From an uncultured Granulicella sp. (lineage in GTDB: Bacteria > Acidobacteriota > Terriglobia > Terriglobales > Acidobacteriaceae): a stretch of 43,017 bases of DNA. Shown here in pieces: positions 29,562-38,351 of this stretch. The notes below the pieces were generated by a model. It saw only the letters and a list, made by a program, of their open reading frames with translations. It was not told the DNA's origin and ran no database searches. Every line of letters begins with the position of its first letter. Position 1 is the stretch's first letter. Made by a program: the position numbers and the translations under genes. Location of the stretch: assembly GCA_937871785.1 (NCBI GenBank), contig CALMON010000008.1:1-43017 (forward strand), written 5' to 3'.

Positions 29562-29590
29562 CAAAGCCGCCCTGGAGGGCGGCTTTGTAA
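29562..29590 (+). terminator. hairpin terminator between MFS gene and tRNA-Cys
   Basis: CAAAGCCGCCC-TGGA-GGGCGGCTTTG. Confidence 0.8.
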
Positions 29591-29596
29591 GGAATC

Positions 29597-29672
29597 TGGA
29601 GCACCGAATGGGATTTGAACCCATGAATACTGGTTTTGCAGACCAGCGCGTTAGCCACTTCGCCATCGGTGC
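29597..29672 (-). tRNA. tRNA-Cys (anticodon GCA), CCA encoded
   Basis: Complement GCACCGATGGCGAAGTGGCTAACGCGCTGGTCTGCAAAACCAGTATTCATGGGTTCAAATCCCATTCGGTGCTCCA; U discriminator. Confidence 0.96.
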
Positions 29673-29718
29673 AGCGGCGGCTCGGAGGTACTCTCCGAAG
29701 ACCGCGGGTAAATCTAGT

Positions 29719-30375
29719 TTACTGCGGCTGCGTGGTGGTGCGCAGGTACGGCTTCAACGTCTTGTAACCCGGAAATACCGTGTTGGCTTCCTCGTTGGAC
29801 ACCGCGGCGGTAATGATGACGTCGTCGCCCTGCTTCCAATTTGCCGGCGTGGCGACCCGGTGCTTGGCCGTCAACTGCATGGAATCGAGCACGCGGAGGA
29901 TCTCGTCGAAGTTGCGGCCGGTCGTCATCGGGTACGCGAGCAGCAGCTTGATGCGCTTGTCAGGGCCGACCACGAACACGGTCCGCACTGGAGCGTTGTT
30001 TGCCGGCGTGCGGCCTTCGGAGGTCTCCCCGGCGTCGGCCGCAAGCATGTCGTACAGCTTGGCGACCTTCAACTCGGGGTCGCCGATCATGGGGAACCCG
30101 ACCTTGTGTCCGCCGACATCTTCAATATCCTGCGACCATTGCGTGTGGTTCGAGACGGGATCCACGGACAGGCCGATCACCTTCGCGCCGCGCTTGGCAA
30201 ACTCATGCTCCAGGCCGGCAACGGCTCCCAACTCTGTGGTGCATACCGGAGTAAAGTCTTTCGGGTGCGAAAAAAGCACAGCCCAGCTGTCGCCGATCCA
30301 CTCATGAAAGTGAATGGTGCCTTGCGTCGTTTCAGCGGTAAAGTCAGGAGCTATATCGTTGATGCGGAGAGACAT
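29719..30375 (-). CDS. peroxiredoxin (1-Cys/Prx6 type)
   Basis: MSLRINDIAPDFTAETTQGTIHFHEWIGDSWAVLFSHPKDFTPVCTTEL; long C-terminal Prx6-like part. Confidence 0.95.
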   Translation of the reverse strand: MSLRINDIAPDFTAETTQGTIHFHEWIGDSWAVLFSHPKDFTPVCTTELGAVAGLEHEFAKRGAKVIGLSVDPVSNHTQWSQDIEDVGGHKVGFPMIGDPELKVAKLYDMLAADAGETSEGRTPANNAPVRTVFVVGPDKRIKLLLAYPMTTGRNFDEILRVLDSMQLTAKHRVATPANWKQGDDVIITAAVSNEEANTVFPGYKTLKPYLRTTTQPQ

Positions 30376-30702
30376 CGTCGTTGATCCTTTGAGAGCAGAT
30401 GGAAGCAGATTCAGTTCATTGGACCGGGGCGTACACGACAAACCCACCCGGCTCCGTGGCCTTAGGTGGGTTGATTTGCAGCGGCGCTACTGTTTCGCTT
30501 GCCTATCGACACACCCAGAAGCGGCCACAGCAACAGCAGCGGCTGGCGGTGAAGATCGACTTGGGCGCGAAAGGCGTCATAGAAAGAGTCACCGCAGGAG
30601 CAGTTTGCGCGTCGTGCGGTATGTCTAAAGTACGCGCGGTAGGGCGGTGTGTCAATGTCGCGAGCCCGCCCGGCTGCGGAGACCCGTCCAGGAGAAAATT
30701 AC

Positions 30703-31644
30703 ATGGCGCCTCGAAATCTTGCGTATTCCATTCTCGATGTCTTTGCGGAGCGGCCGCTCGAAGGGAACCCCCTGGCCGTTTTCCACGACGCCCGCTCGCT
30801 AACCACGGCGAACATGCAGGCGCTGGCGCGCGAAACCAACCTGGCGGAAACGACGTTCGTGCTGCCTGCTGACGATCCGGAAGACGACCGGCGAGGGGTG
30901 CGCGTCCGTATCTTCACCACGCAGGAGGAGCTGCCCTTTGCCGGGCACCCGACACTCGGGACGGCGAGTTGGCTTCACGCCAATCACCCGGCGCTGCGCG
31001 GCGAGGAGGAGATTACCCTACAACTCAACGTGGGGCCCATCATCGTCCGGTTCGCCGCTGGAAATGCGTCGGGCCCGGGCGCCGGGTCAGGAGGGGAGTC
31101 CGGAGTGGTGGCGCGCATGAGGCAAAACGATCCGATCTTCGGTGTGGTCCATCCACGTGAAGCGGTGGCTGCCGCCCTTGGTCTGACTGCGGACGACCTC
31201 GATCCGGCGCACGCACCACAGACCGTATCCACGGGGCTGCCGTTCTGCATTGTTCCGTTGCGGTCGCTCGCGGTCGCGCGCCGGCTGCAGATCGCCCAGC
31301 GCGACGCGCAGCGCTACCTGGAGGCCTCGGACGCTAAGTTCTTCTACTGCATTGCGCCCGCCGCTACGCTTGGCCAGCCCGGCGAGCCGCAGTGGCATGC
31401 ACGCATGCAGTTTTACGGCGGCGAAGACCCCGCAACGGGCTCGGCCGCGGGCTGCTGTGCTGCCTATCTGGTGCAACATGGGCTGGCGGCATCCGCAGAG
31501 CCCGTGGTGCTTGAACAGGGTGTCGAAATGCTGCGGCCGAGCCGAATCACCGTGGAGTCCACACTTCAACAGGGCAAAGTGGAAAAAGTCTTTGTGGGTG
31601 GACGCACCATCCCTGTGGCAACGGGATCGTTTTTCCTGCCGTAA
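30703..31644 (+). CDS. PhzF family isomerase
   Basis: YSILDVFAERPLEGNPLAVF, ETNLAETTFVLP, RIFTTQEELPFAGHPTLGTA, MQFYGGEDPATGSAAGCCAAYLV. Confidence 0.94.
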   Translation: MAPRNLAYSILDVFAERPLEGNPLAVFHDARSLTTANMQALARETNLAETTFVLPADDPEDDRRGVRVRIFTTQEELPFAGHPTLGTASWLHANHPALRGEEEITLQLNVGPIIVRFAAGNASGPGAGSGGESGVVARMRQNDPIFGVVHPREAVAAALGLTADDLDPAHAPQTVSTGLPFCIVPLRSLAVARRLQIAQRDAQRYLEASDAKFFYCIAPAATLGQPGEPQWHARMQFYGGEDPATGSAAGCCAAYLVQHGLAASAEPVVLEQGVEMLRPSRITVESTLQQGKVEKVFVGGRTIPVATGSFFLP

Positions 31645-31682
31645 CCAGTTTGATTCCCACAGGCTCTCATGAGGAATCTCCA

Positions 31683-31862
31683 ATGTTAACGGCGGGTTAC
31701 GCGAGGGCAGTGGAACCGCGAGAGAAATCGGCATCGGCTTTCGCCTTTATTTCGCCGGTTGCCACGCGAGGTACGCCCGCCTATGGTCAGGAAGTCGTCA
31801 GCACGGGGCAACGCCCTGAGCAACGAACCGCTTTCGCCAGAGTTACAGACAACCTGAACTGA
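31683..31862 (+). CDS. possible 59 aa small ORF
   Basis: ATG preceded by GAGGAATCTCC; no family recognised; ends at the hairpin-rich tract. Confidence 0.25.
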   Translation: MLTAGYARAVEPREKSASAFAFISPVATRGTPAYGQEVVSTGQRPEQRTAFARVTDNLN

Positions 31863-31900
31863 GGAAGGCTGGTCCACGGCCTCCGCTGCCTCCCTGCGCG

Positions 31901-32300
31901 CCCGGGTAACCGGGGACAGGATGTGCAACCGGAGCTACCAGCTTCTTCGCTAAACCGCGGCCTGCCTGCGCCTGAACTGTTCGGGCGCAGGTTCACCGAG
32001 GGTCACTGCTCCCTTTGCGAGCGGACGGGAGAGCCTTGCCTCTTCGCGTTTTCCGCGCTCCTCCTCGCAAAGACGAGCACGTCTGCGTGCGTCCCGTGTT
32101 TGCGGGACGGCGCGGCAACGACCCCTCTGCGCCTTGAAAGCGCAGACAGACGCGGTTCGCTTCGCCTGTTTTCGGGCATCGGCGCCAAACGTGTGCTTGC
32201 ACGCGGACGCCCTTGCTCGGCCCAAAATGTCCTCGCTGCGCTTGCAGCGAGCCCAGCACACCCGGTCACACGACCCCAACACGATAGCCGGCACACCGGC
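31901..32300. other. hairpin-dense intergenic tract (about nine consecutive stem-loops), possible structured RNA or repeat element
   Basis: Stems read directly, e.g. CCCGG-GTAA-CCGGG (31901-31914), CCTGCGCC..GGCGCAGG (31965-31991), TCTGCGC-CTTGAAA-GCGCAGA (32126-32146), CTCGCTGC-GCTT-GCAGCGAG (32232-32251), GCCGG-CACA-CCGGC (32287-32300). Confidence 0.6.
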
Positions 32301-32317
32301 ACGGAGAACGATTCGAC

Positions 32318-32755
32318 ATGCGCCCTCGTAAAACCATCCTTTGCGTCGAAGACAACGAACAGATCCTTTCGGTTCGCAAGTTTCTGCTCGAAACCCGCGG
32401 CTATCGCGTGCTCGCCTTTGCGACCGCCGCGGAAGCTCTCGAGGTTCTGCAAACGTCGCTTCCGGGATCGATCGATCTGCTGCTTTCGGACGTGATCATG
32501 CCGCAAATGGACGGCAACGAGCTGGTGCGGCGTGCCAAGCAACTGCATCCGTGCCTACCGGCGCTGCTGGTTTCCGGCACCGTGACGAGCTTCGACCGCG
32601 CCGCCGCGGCAGACGCCTTTCTGCCCAAGGGCGCGTGCACGCCGGTCGAACTGCTCGACCGCATCCGCATTCTGGTGGCTCGCAAACGCGGACCCAAGAA
32701 GCAGCCGACGGCGGTGCAACCGGAAATAGCGCAGGCGCTGCAGCAGGCTAGCTGA
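32318..32755 (+). CDS. stand-alone response regulator receiver protein
   Basis: ILCVEDNEQILSVRKFLLETRGYRV, LLLSDVIMPQMDGNELVRRAK, LLVSGTV, FLPKGACTPVELLDRI; no output domain. Confidence 0.93.
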   Translation: MRPRKTILCVEDNEQILSVRKFLLETRGYRVLAFATAAEALEVLQTSLPGSIDLLLSDVIMPQMDGNELVRRAKQLHPCLPALLVSGTVTSFDRAAAADAFLPKGACTPVELLDRIRILVARKRGPKKQPTAVQPEIAQALQQAS

Positions 32756-32951
32756 GCTATCCGTAAGGAGTTGTAAGTTGTACATCGTGAGTTCGCTGCC
32801 GGCTTCCTCCTGCAGCTCCGGTGGACTTCGATGTCAGGCCTGAAGGCTCGCCTCATGACCCGGAACCGCCGTATACCGGACTAAAACTGAGAATTGAGAA
32901 CTGGAAATTTGCCCGTACGTGCTCGCAAGACACCCTATAGCTCGGATCGCC

Positions 32952-35471
32952 TTATGCCTCTACAAGCCCGTAACGGCGTTGCCATTGATGCTTCAGCCTG
33001 GCCCACACCGCATCGATTTCCGCGCGCTCCAGAGCGTCGCGGGGGCCTTCGACGAAGGCAGTGGCCTCGGCTTTGGCAAGCTCCAGTAAATCGCGATCGC
33101 GCAACAGGGAAGCGACGCGGAACTTGGTCATGCCGGACTGTTGCGTGCCTGCAATCTCTCCCGGGCCGCGTAGCTGCAGGTCCAGGTCGGCGAGCTCGAA
33201 ACCGTTCTGCGTGCGGACCATGGCGTCGAGACGAGCTTCGGCATTCTCCGACGGGTTATCGCCGGTGAGCAGGACGCAGTAGCTCCGGGCTGCTCCCCGG
33301 CCGACGCGCCCGCGAAGCTGGTGCATCTGCGCCAGGCCGAAGCGATCCGCGTGTTCGATGACCATTACCGTAGCGTTCGGCACGTCGACACCGACTTCGA
33401 TCACCGTCGTCGAGATGAGCACGTCGATCTCGCCGCGCTTGAAGCGGGCCATCGTCACTTCCTTGTCGTCGGCCGACATGCGGCCGTGAAGCAGACCGAG
33501 CTTGACCCCGGCGAGCGGGCCCGTCGCCAGTACCTCATACATCTGGGTGGCGGAGCGAAGCTCAGGCCGCTCTCCGTGATGGGGGGAGGCCGTTTTCCGA
33601 GGCGCATCGGCTTTTGTCTTCGGCCGCGCTCCGTTCAGCTTGCCGGCGACCGGCGCAAGAGGGCCGAGCGTCGCTTCCGTGCGCGCGGCTCGCGGTTTCA
33701 GCACGCGCCTGGCCGCGGCGTGGCCTCCGTGCCGCGAGGCCAACTCTTCAACACCCAGGCGGAAGGCGTCGGTCTGTTTTTGACTGTCCGGCACTTTTGC
33801 GGCAGGCAACTCGCTTTCATCCTGGGCGAAGTCGAGCTCCGGCTGATCGTCTTTGCTACCCTCGATCAGCGGGTACACGATGTAGGCCTGCCGCCCGGCT
33901 TGCACCTGCTTGCGCACGAAGCCCCACACTTCATCGGCGCGGCTGTGCGTCATGCGGCGGGTGACGATAGGCGTGCGGCCAGGGGGAAGCTCGTCGATGA
34001 CGCTCGCGTCGAGGTCTCCGTAGACGCTCAGCGCCAAGGTGCGTGGGATGGGGGTCGCGGTCATCACCAGCACGTCGGGTTCCGCAGCGACGCTGTTGGC
34101 CGAGTCGTGCGCGCCGCCGGCGCTGGCTTTGCGCGAAAGCTGGAAACGCTGCTGCACGCCGAAGGGGGGTTGCTCGTCGATGATGACCAGGCCGAGATTC
34201 TCGAAATCCACCTTGTCTTCGACGAGCGCGTGCGTTCCGATTGCGAGGTCCGTCTCCCCGCGGAAAATCCGGGCGCGGGCTTCCCGCTTCGACCTTTCGT
34301 CGAGCGAGCCGGTAAGTAGCGTGATGCGGTACGGCTTGCCCGTGTGTGGCGAAAGCACACCGCCAAGCAGCTTCTTCGCAGCGAGATAGTGCTGCGTGGC
34401 GAGGATTTCCGTGGGTGCCATCATCGCGGCCTGATAGCCGTTCTCGATCGCGACGAGAGCCGCCTGAAGAGCCACGATGGTTTTGCCACTGCCTACGTCG
34501 CCCTGCAGCAGGCGGCGCATCGGTCGCGGCTCGCGCATGTCGGCGACGATTTCACCCAGCACACGCTTCTGCGCCGCCGTCGGCTTGAAAGGCAGCACCT
34601 GCTTGAGCGCCTCCCGCACCGTTTCATCCGTGCGAAAGGCGGTTCCGGCACGCTCGCGAAGGCGTCTGCGCTTTAACTCCAGGCCGAGTTCGAGATACCA
34701 GAACTCTTCAAAAATAAGGCGTCGGTGCGCAGGGGTCCGCGCGCTCATCAGGTCGTCGACCGGCGTTCCGGCGGGAGGAAAATGCAGGGCTTCTAGCGCG
34801 GCCATGCGTCCCGGCATCGCGAGTCGCTCCAGCATGGCTCGCGGAAGTGTCTCGTCAGCCACAGTGCCGCTCTCCGTAAGCTGCCGGAAGACGGTCCAGA
34901 CCACGCGCCGCAGCCAGCGCGAGGTAAGCTTCGCACCCCATGGGGTTTTGCCGCCCAGCGATTCATATACCGGAACGATGCGTCCCATTTCGAGCATGGT
35001 GAACTCGGCGTCTTCGCCGGTGTCGGTCGGTTCGGGGAGGATTTCAAAGGTGGGCTGCACCATTTTGAACCGTGTCGCCCCGGGAACCGCGCCGACGGCG
35101 TTACCGCTGCGAGAGCCTTCGAGCTTGCCATACAGGGCAATCTGCTGGCCGAGCTTGAACTTGTCCTGAAGGTACGCGCCGTGGAACCACATGCACTTGA
35201 CCGACTGCACACCCTGGCCGACGGTCATTTCGAAAATAGGCGCCGAACGCGTGCGCAGCAGCACGGTGCCCCGCACCTCCCCGATGACCGAAGCCATCTG
35301 ACCCGGTTCAAGCTCGTGGATCGGCTTGGGATGCAGGCGATCTTCGTAGCGGAAAGGGAGGTGGTACAGCAGGTCTTCGACGGTTTCTACGCCGCGCGTG
35401 GCGAGGTTCGCCGCGATGCGGTCGCCCACTCGCTTGATGTATTGGATCGGGGTGGAAAGCTCCAGGCGCAC
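32952..35471 (-). CDS. recG: ATP-dependent DNA helicase RecG
   Basis: RMRRLLQGDVGSGKTIVALQAAL, MTATPIPRTLALSVYGDLD, GLLHGRMSADDKE, HQLRGRVGRGAARSYCVLL. Confidence 0.96.
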   Translation of the reverse strand: MRLELSTPIQYIKRVGDRIAANLATRGVETVEDLLYHLPFRYEDRLHPKPIHELEPGQMASVIGEVRGTVLLRTRSAPIFEMTVGQGVQSVKCMWFHGAYLQDKFKLGQQIALYGKLEGSRSGNAVGAVPGATRFKMVQPTFEILPEPTDTGEDAEFTMLEMGRIVPVYESLGGKTPWGAKLTSRWLRRVVWTVFRQLTESGTVADETLPRAMLERLAMPGRMAALEALHFPPAGTPVDDLMSARTPAHRRLIFEEFWYLELGLELKRRRLRERAGTAFRTDETVREALKQVLPFKPTAAQKRVLGEIVADMREPRPMRRLLQGDVGSGKTIVALQAALVAIENGYQAAMMAPTEILATQHYLAAKKLLGGVLSPHTGKPYRITLLTGSLDERSKREARARIFRGETDLAIGTHALVEDKVDFENLGLVIIDEQPPFGVQQRFQLSRKASAGGAHDSANSVAAEPDVLVMTATPIPRTLALSVYGDLDASVIDELPPGRTPIVTRRMTHSRADEVWGFVRKQVQAGRQAYIVYPLIEGSKDDQPELDFAQDESELPAAKVPDSQKQTDAFRLGVEELASRHGGHAAARRVLKPRAARTEATLGPLAPVAGKLNGARPKTKADAPRKTASPHHGERPELRSATQMYEVLATGPLAGVKLGLLHGRMSADDKEVTMARFKRGEIDVLISTTVIEVGVDVPNATVMVIEHADRFGLAQMHQLRGRVGRGAARSYCVLLTGDNPSENAEARLDAMVRTQNGFELADLDLQLRGPGEIAGTQQSGMTKFRVASLLRDRDLLELAKAEATAFVEGPRDALERAEIDAVWARLKHQWQRRYGLVEA

Positions 35472-35529
35472 GGCACCTCCATGGTACCTGTACGAGGGCT
35501 GTGGGATGGAGCGTGGACCCGTGCCGAAG

Positions 35530-35703
35530 CTAGTGCTTGATGGCCCACATCAGCCAGCTCGCGGCGATGGTGATGCCAACGAACATGACGAAGCAGAAGG
35601 CACCAAAGCGGATCATCATACGCGGCTGCGCGCGTTGTGTAATGCCGAAGACGATCGAAATGAACAGGGCGGCGAGAAGGACGGCGCTGAAATGAGTGAG
35701 CAT
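35530..35703 (-). CDS. 57 aa small membrane protein
   Basis: Not in the supplied ORF track. MLTHFSAVLLAALFISIVFGITQRAQPRMMIRFGAFCFVMFVGITIAASWLMWAIKH*: two hydrophobic segments, adjacent to the DUF6677-like gene. Confidence 0.65.
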   Translation of the reverse strand: MLTHFSAVLLAALFISIVFGITQRAQPRMMIRFGAFCFVMFVGITIAASWLMWAIKH

Positions 35704-36171
35704 TTAGGCGACCCTCTTTACGGTTACGATGTCGTCCGCGAGATCGGCCTTGCGGCCAGTGGCCAAGGCATGAGCGTCGATGGCGGAAATATAGTTGAGA
35801 AGACCGGCAAAAAGGAGGAACTTGGTGCCGTAATCCTGCAGTGTGATGGAGACCGTAGACGCGCCCCATCCCATCACCTTTGCCAGCAGGAACATGAGGC
35901 CAGAGCCGAGTTGGCCTACAAAGCCGAGCTTGTCGAGCAGATCGTCGGCTCCGAAGGAGTCGAGCTTACCCTGCAGGCCGAGGCCGATCAAAAACAGCCC
36001 CAGGATGGAGACGAACAGTAGCGTGCCGCGAACGTATTTGCCGAGCAGGAAGTGTCCGCCGCCCGGAATGAGCCAGCCCAGAAAGAGGGCGAAGGCGGGA
36101 ACGCTGGACTTTTCGCCGGGAATGCGTTGGGCGATCTGTTGCCGATCCGCGCTTTGCTGTGCCGTGGTTGC
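35704..36171 (-). CDS. small integral membrane protein (DUF6677-like)
   Basis: FALFLGWLIPGGGHFLLGKYVRGTLLFVSILGLFLIGLGLQGKL and further TM segments. Confidence 0.75.
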   Translation of the reverse strand, partial: ATTAQQSADRQQIAQRIPGEKSSVPAFALFLGWLIPGGGHFLLGKYVRGTLLFVSILGLFLIGLGLQGKLDSFGADDLLDKLGFVGQLGSGLMFLLAKVMGWGASTVSITLQDYGTKFLLFAGLLNYISAIDAHALATGRKADLADDIVTVKRVA

Positions 36172-36263
36172 CATCGAGAATGATTCTACCAGCGGTTTAC
36201 CGGATGGGACCGCGCTCGGCATGCGGAGGCAGGAACGACGTCTGAGGCTAAGCTAACCGGCGT

Positions 36264-36812
36264 TCAATCTATCGCTTCGCGCTCGACTTCAACATGTTCG
36301 CGGCGAAGGGTGACGACCTGCGTGTCACGACGTTCAGTGTCGCGACGGGTGACTCGAATCTCTTCCTTGAGCACGAGCTGTTTGGTCAGGATGAGCTGCT
36401 CTTCCACCAAGGGGTAGATCGTTGTTTCACCTTCCTGCCGCATGCCGGGTGCAGTTTCCACGGACTGATTCAGGATGACGCGCTCTACATCAAAGGTGCG
36501 CACGGCGAGCGGTTCATCGAGCTGCGCATCGAATTCCTGAACCGTTTTGGTGAGTCGTACCTTGCCTGTGACGAGCGTCCGTTTGCCGACCGTAAGCCGC
36601 TCTTCGACGATCGGGATTACTGTGTCGACGTCGGCGCGAAGTTCGTTTCCCAGGGGTTGTTCGAAAGATGCAGAACCAAGCAGCATCGCCGTGGGAAGTT
36701 GCAGAATGCGACCATCCGCGAAAGTAATCTCTGTTAGGGCGAGTGTTGTGTCGAGGGTACCTGTGGCCGTCAGGGAGTTCTGAGCTTCTTGGCCGGACAG
36801 CAGGGTAGACAT
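36264..36812 (-). CDS. DUF2382 (YsnF/AvaK) domain protein
   Basis: IPIVEERLTVGKRTLVTGKVRLTKTV... and IYPLVEEQLILTKQLVLKEEIRVTRRDTERRDTQVVTLRREHVEVEREAID. Confidence 0.82.
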   Translation of the reverse strand: MSTLLSGQEAQNSLTATGTLDTTLALTEITFADGRILQLPTAMLLGSASFEQPLGNELRADVDTVIPIVEERLTVGKRTLVTGKVRLTKTVQEFDAQLDEPLAVRTFDVERVILNQSVETAPGMRQEGETTIYPLVEEQLILTKQLVLKEEIRVTRRDTERRDTQVVTLRREHVEVEREAID

Positions 36813-36903
36813 GGTGACTTCCTTAGCGTTGTGTGCCTATGCGGAGCGGAAACGATTTCGGGCGACAGCGTTGGCAAGGGCGCCAGCGCTGTCGCTCCGG
36901 AGG

Positions 36904-37755
36904 CTACAGAGTAGTTTTGGTGCCGGTTGTGGTGGTGTCTGTGGTGTAGCCGGTCGTAGTGGCACCGACCTGCTCGACTTCCACTTCCGTCTTGCGGACG
37001 CTGTCGTGAATAGCTTCCGTACGCTGCGTGCTTTGCTTGCCGACGACGACTTCTTCAACGACACGAGCCGTCTTGCCGACAACGGCTTCTTCGCCGGTAG
37101 CATTCAGTTCTATCGTGGACCCACGGCCGGCTTCGAAGTCCGCAGCCGTAGCGATGCGGCTTACCGGACGACGTTCAACATTGATGAACTCATCGCGCAA
37201 GGTCACGTCGGCACTTACCGGCGTTTCGACGACGTGCGAGTAGACGCGGACACCGCCACGATCCACCTCGCGCTTGCCGACCACAAGTTCTTCTTCCACA
37301 ACCGGAATCGTTTCTCCCGTGGTGGATGCCGCTGCGCCGCCGCCATAGACGGGCACACCCGCTTCGGCGGAACCTTCGAAAGCGCCGTCGATATCGCGCG
37401 CTCCGTGCTGTTTCAGCAGCGCCGCAACTTCGTACGCTTGTTCATCGGGGCAGGTAACCGCAAGCAGACCGCCGCCCTCGTTGATGCCGCTGGCGTAGTG
37501 GTGATGCACATCCTTATCGCCGCCGGTAAGGCCGCCGAAGAAGTTGCTGATCTTCGAGCCGATGCCCGTTCCGGAAGTTGCTTCCACCGCGGTGCCCGTG
37601 GTCGTTTCGGAGGTGCTGACGTCGTCCATCGTATCGTCGCCGTCATTCGCAACCACGGTGATGTGTTGCGCTTCGAAACCCTTTGCGACAAGAGCGGTCT
37701 TGACGGTATTCGCTTCGGCGATGGTGCTGAACAACCCTACAACTGTCTTAGCCAT
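36904..37755 (-). CDS. YsnF/AvaK (DUF2382) stress-type protein with N-terminal 17M-like domain
   Basis: MAKTVVGLFSTIAEANTVKTALVAKGF...IPVVEEELVVGKREVDRGGVRVYSHVVETPVSADVTLRDEFINVERRPVS. Confidence 0.88.
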   Translation of the reverse strand: MAKTVVGLFSTIAEANTVKTALVAKGFEAQHITVVANDGDDTMDDVSTSETTTGTAVEATSGTGIGSKISNFFGGLTGGDKDVHHHYASGINEGGGLLAVTCPDEQAYEVAALLKQHGARDIDGAFEGSAEAGVPVYGGGAAASTTGETIPVVEEELVVGKREVDRGGVRVYSHVVETPVSADVTLRDEFINVERRPVSRIATAADFEAGRGSTIELNATGEEAVVGKTARVVEEVVVGKQSTQRTEAIHDSVRKTEVEVEQVGATTTGYTTDTTTTGTKTTL

Positions 37756-37799
37756 ATAAATCTCCTTGGCCGGCGATAAGCGCAAGCCGGTAATGCGGG

Positions 37800-38309
37800 T
37801 TACTGTTGCGAAAAAAGTTCGACGCGACGATTGTCGGCTTTGCCGGAGGATGTCGCATTGGTGTCGGCCGGGTTGGCCTCTCCAAAGCCGCTGCCGGTAA
37901 GGCGGTTGCCGTCAATGCCTTTGCCTTTGAGGTAGTTCGCTACCGCGATGGCGCGCTGCTGCGAAAGGGAAAGGTTGTGCGGATCGGTGCCGGTCGAATC
38001 GGTGTAGCCTTCGAGGCGAAGATGCGCGGCCGGGTTCGACTTCATCGCATCGGCTGCCTGATCGAGCGTGGCCATACCGGCTGCTGTAAGGGTCGCCTTG
38101 TCCGTGTCAAAATGCACGGTACCGAGGTCAGGGAACTTCGTCGGCGTGCTTTGCGTCACCGGGGTTTGCGTAGCGACGGCGGCAGGCTGGTCATGATGCC
38201 GGGTGAGGAAGTAGGCGAGCAGCGCCGCGATCAGAATCAACGGCAGGAGCCATGCCCAGATGGGCAGGCCGGATTTCTTTTCTTCGTAAACTTTGACGTG
38301 ATCTGCCAT
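37800..38309 (-). CDS. OmpA-family protein with N-terminal membrane anchor
   Basis: LPIWAWLLPLILIAALLAYFLTR anchor; VHFDTDKATLTAAGMATLDQAADAMKSNPAAHLRLEGYTDSTG...SQQRAIAVANYL...DNRRVELF. Confidence 0.92.
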   Translation of the reverse strand: MADHVKVYEEKKSGLPIWAWLLPLILIAALLAYFLTRHHDQPAAVATQTPVTQSTPTKFPDLGTVHFDTDKATLTAAGMATLDQAADAMKSNPAAHLRLEGYTDSTGTDPHNLSLSQQRAIAVANYLKGKGIDGNRLTGSGFGEANPADTNATSSGKADNRRVELFSQQ

Positions 38310-38351
38310 AGAGGTTCTCCGTTTGTACGTGCGATTGGGTGAGGCGTGGGC

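Noticed and set aside
30399-30872. 157 aa ORF with CASCG motif
   Set aside because: Overlaps the phzF start in another frame; no recognisable family.
31923-32495. 190 aa plus-strand ORF through the hairpin tract
   Set aside because: Overlaps the receiver gene in another frame and reads through inverted repeats; no protein-like pattern. Same for the minus ORFs 31950..32294 and 32003..32548.
33321-34319. 332 aa plus-strand ORF
   Set aside because: Antisense to recG.
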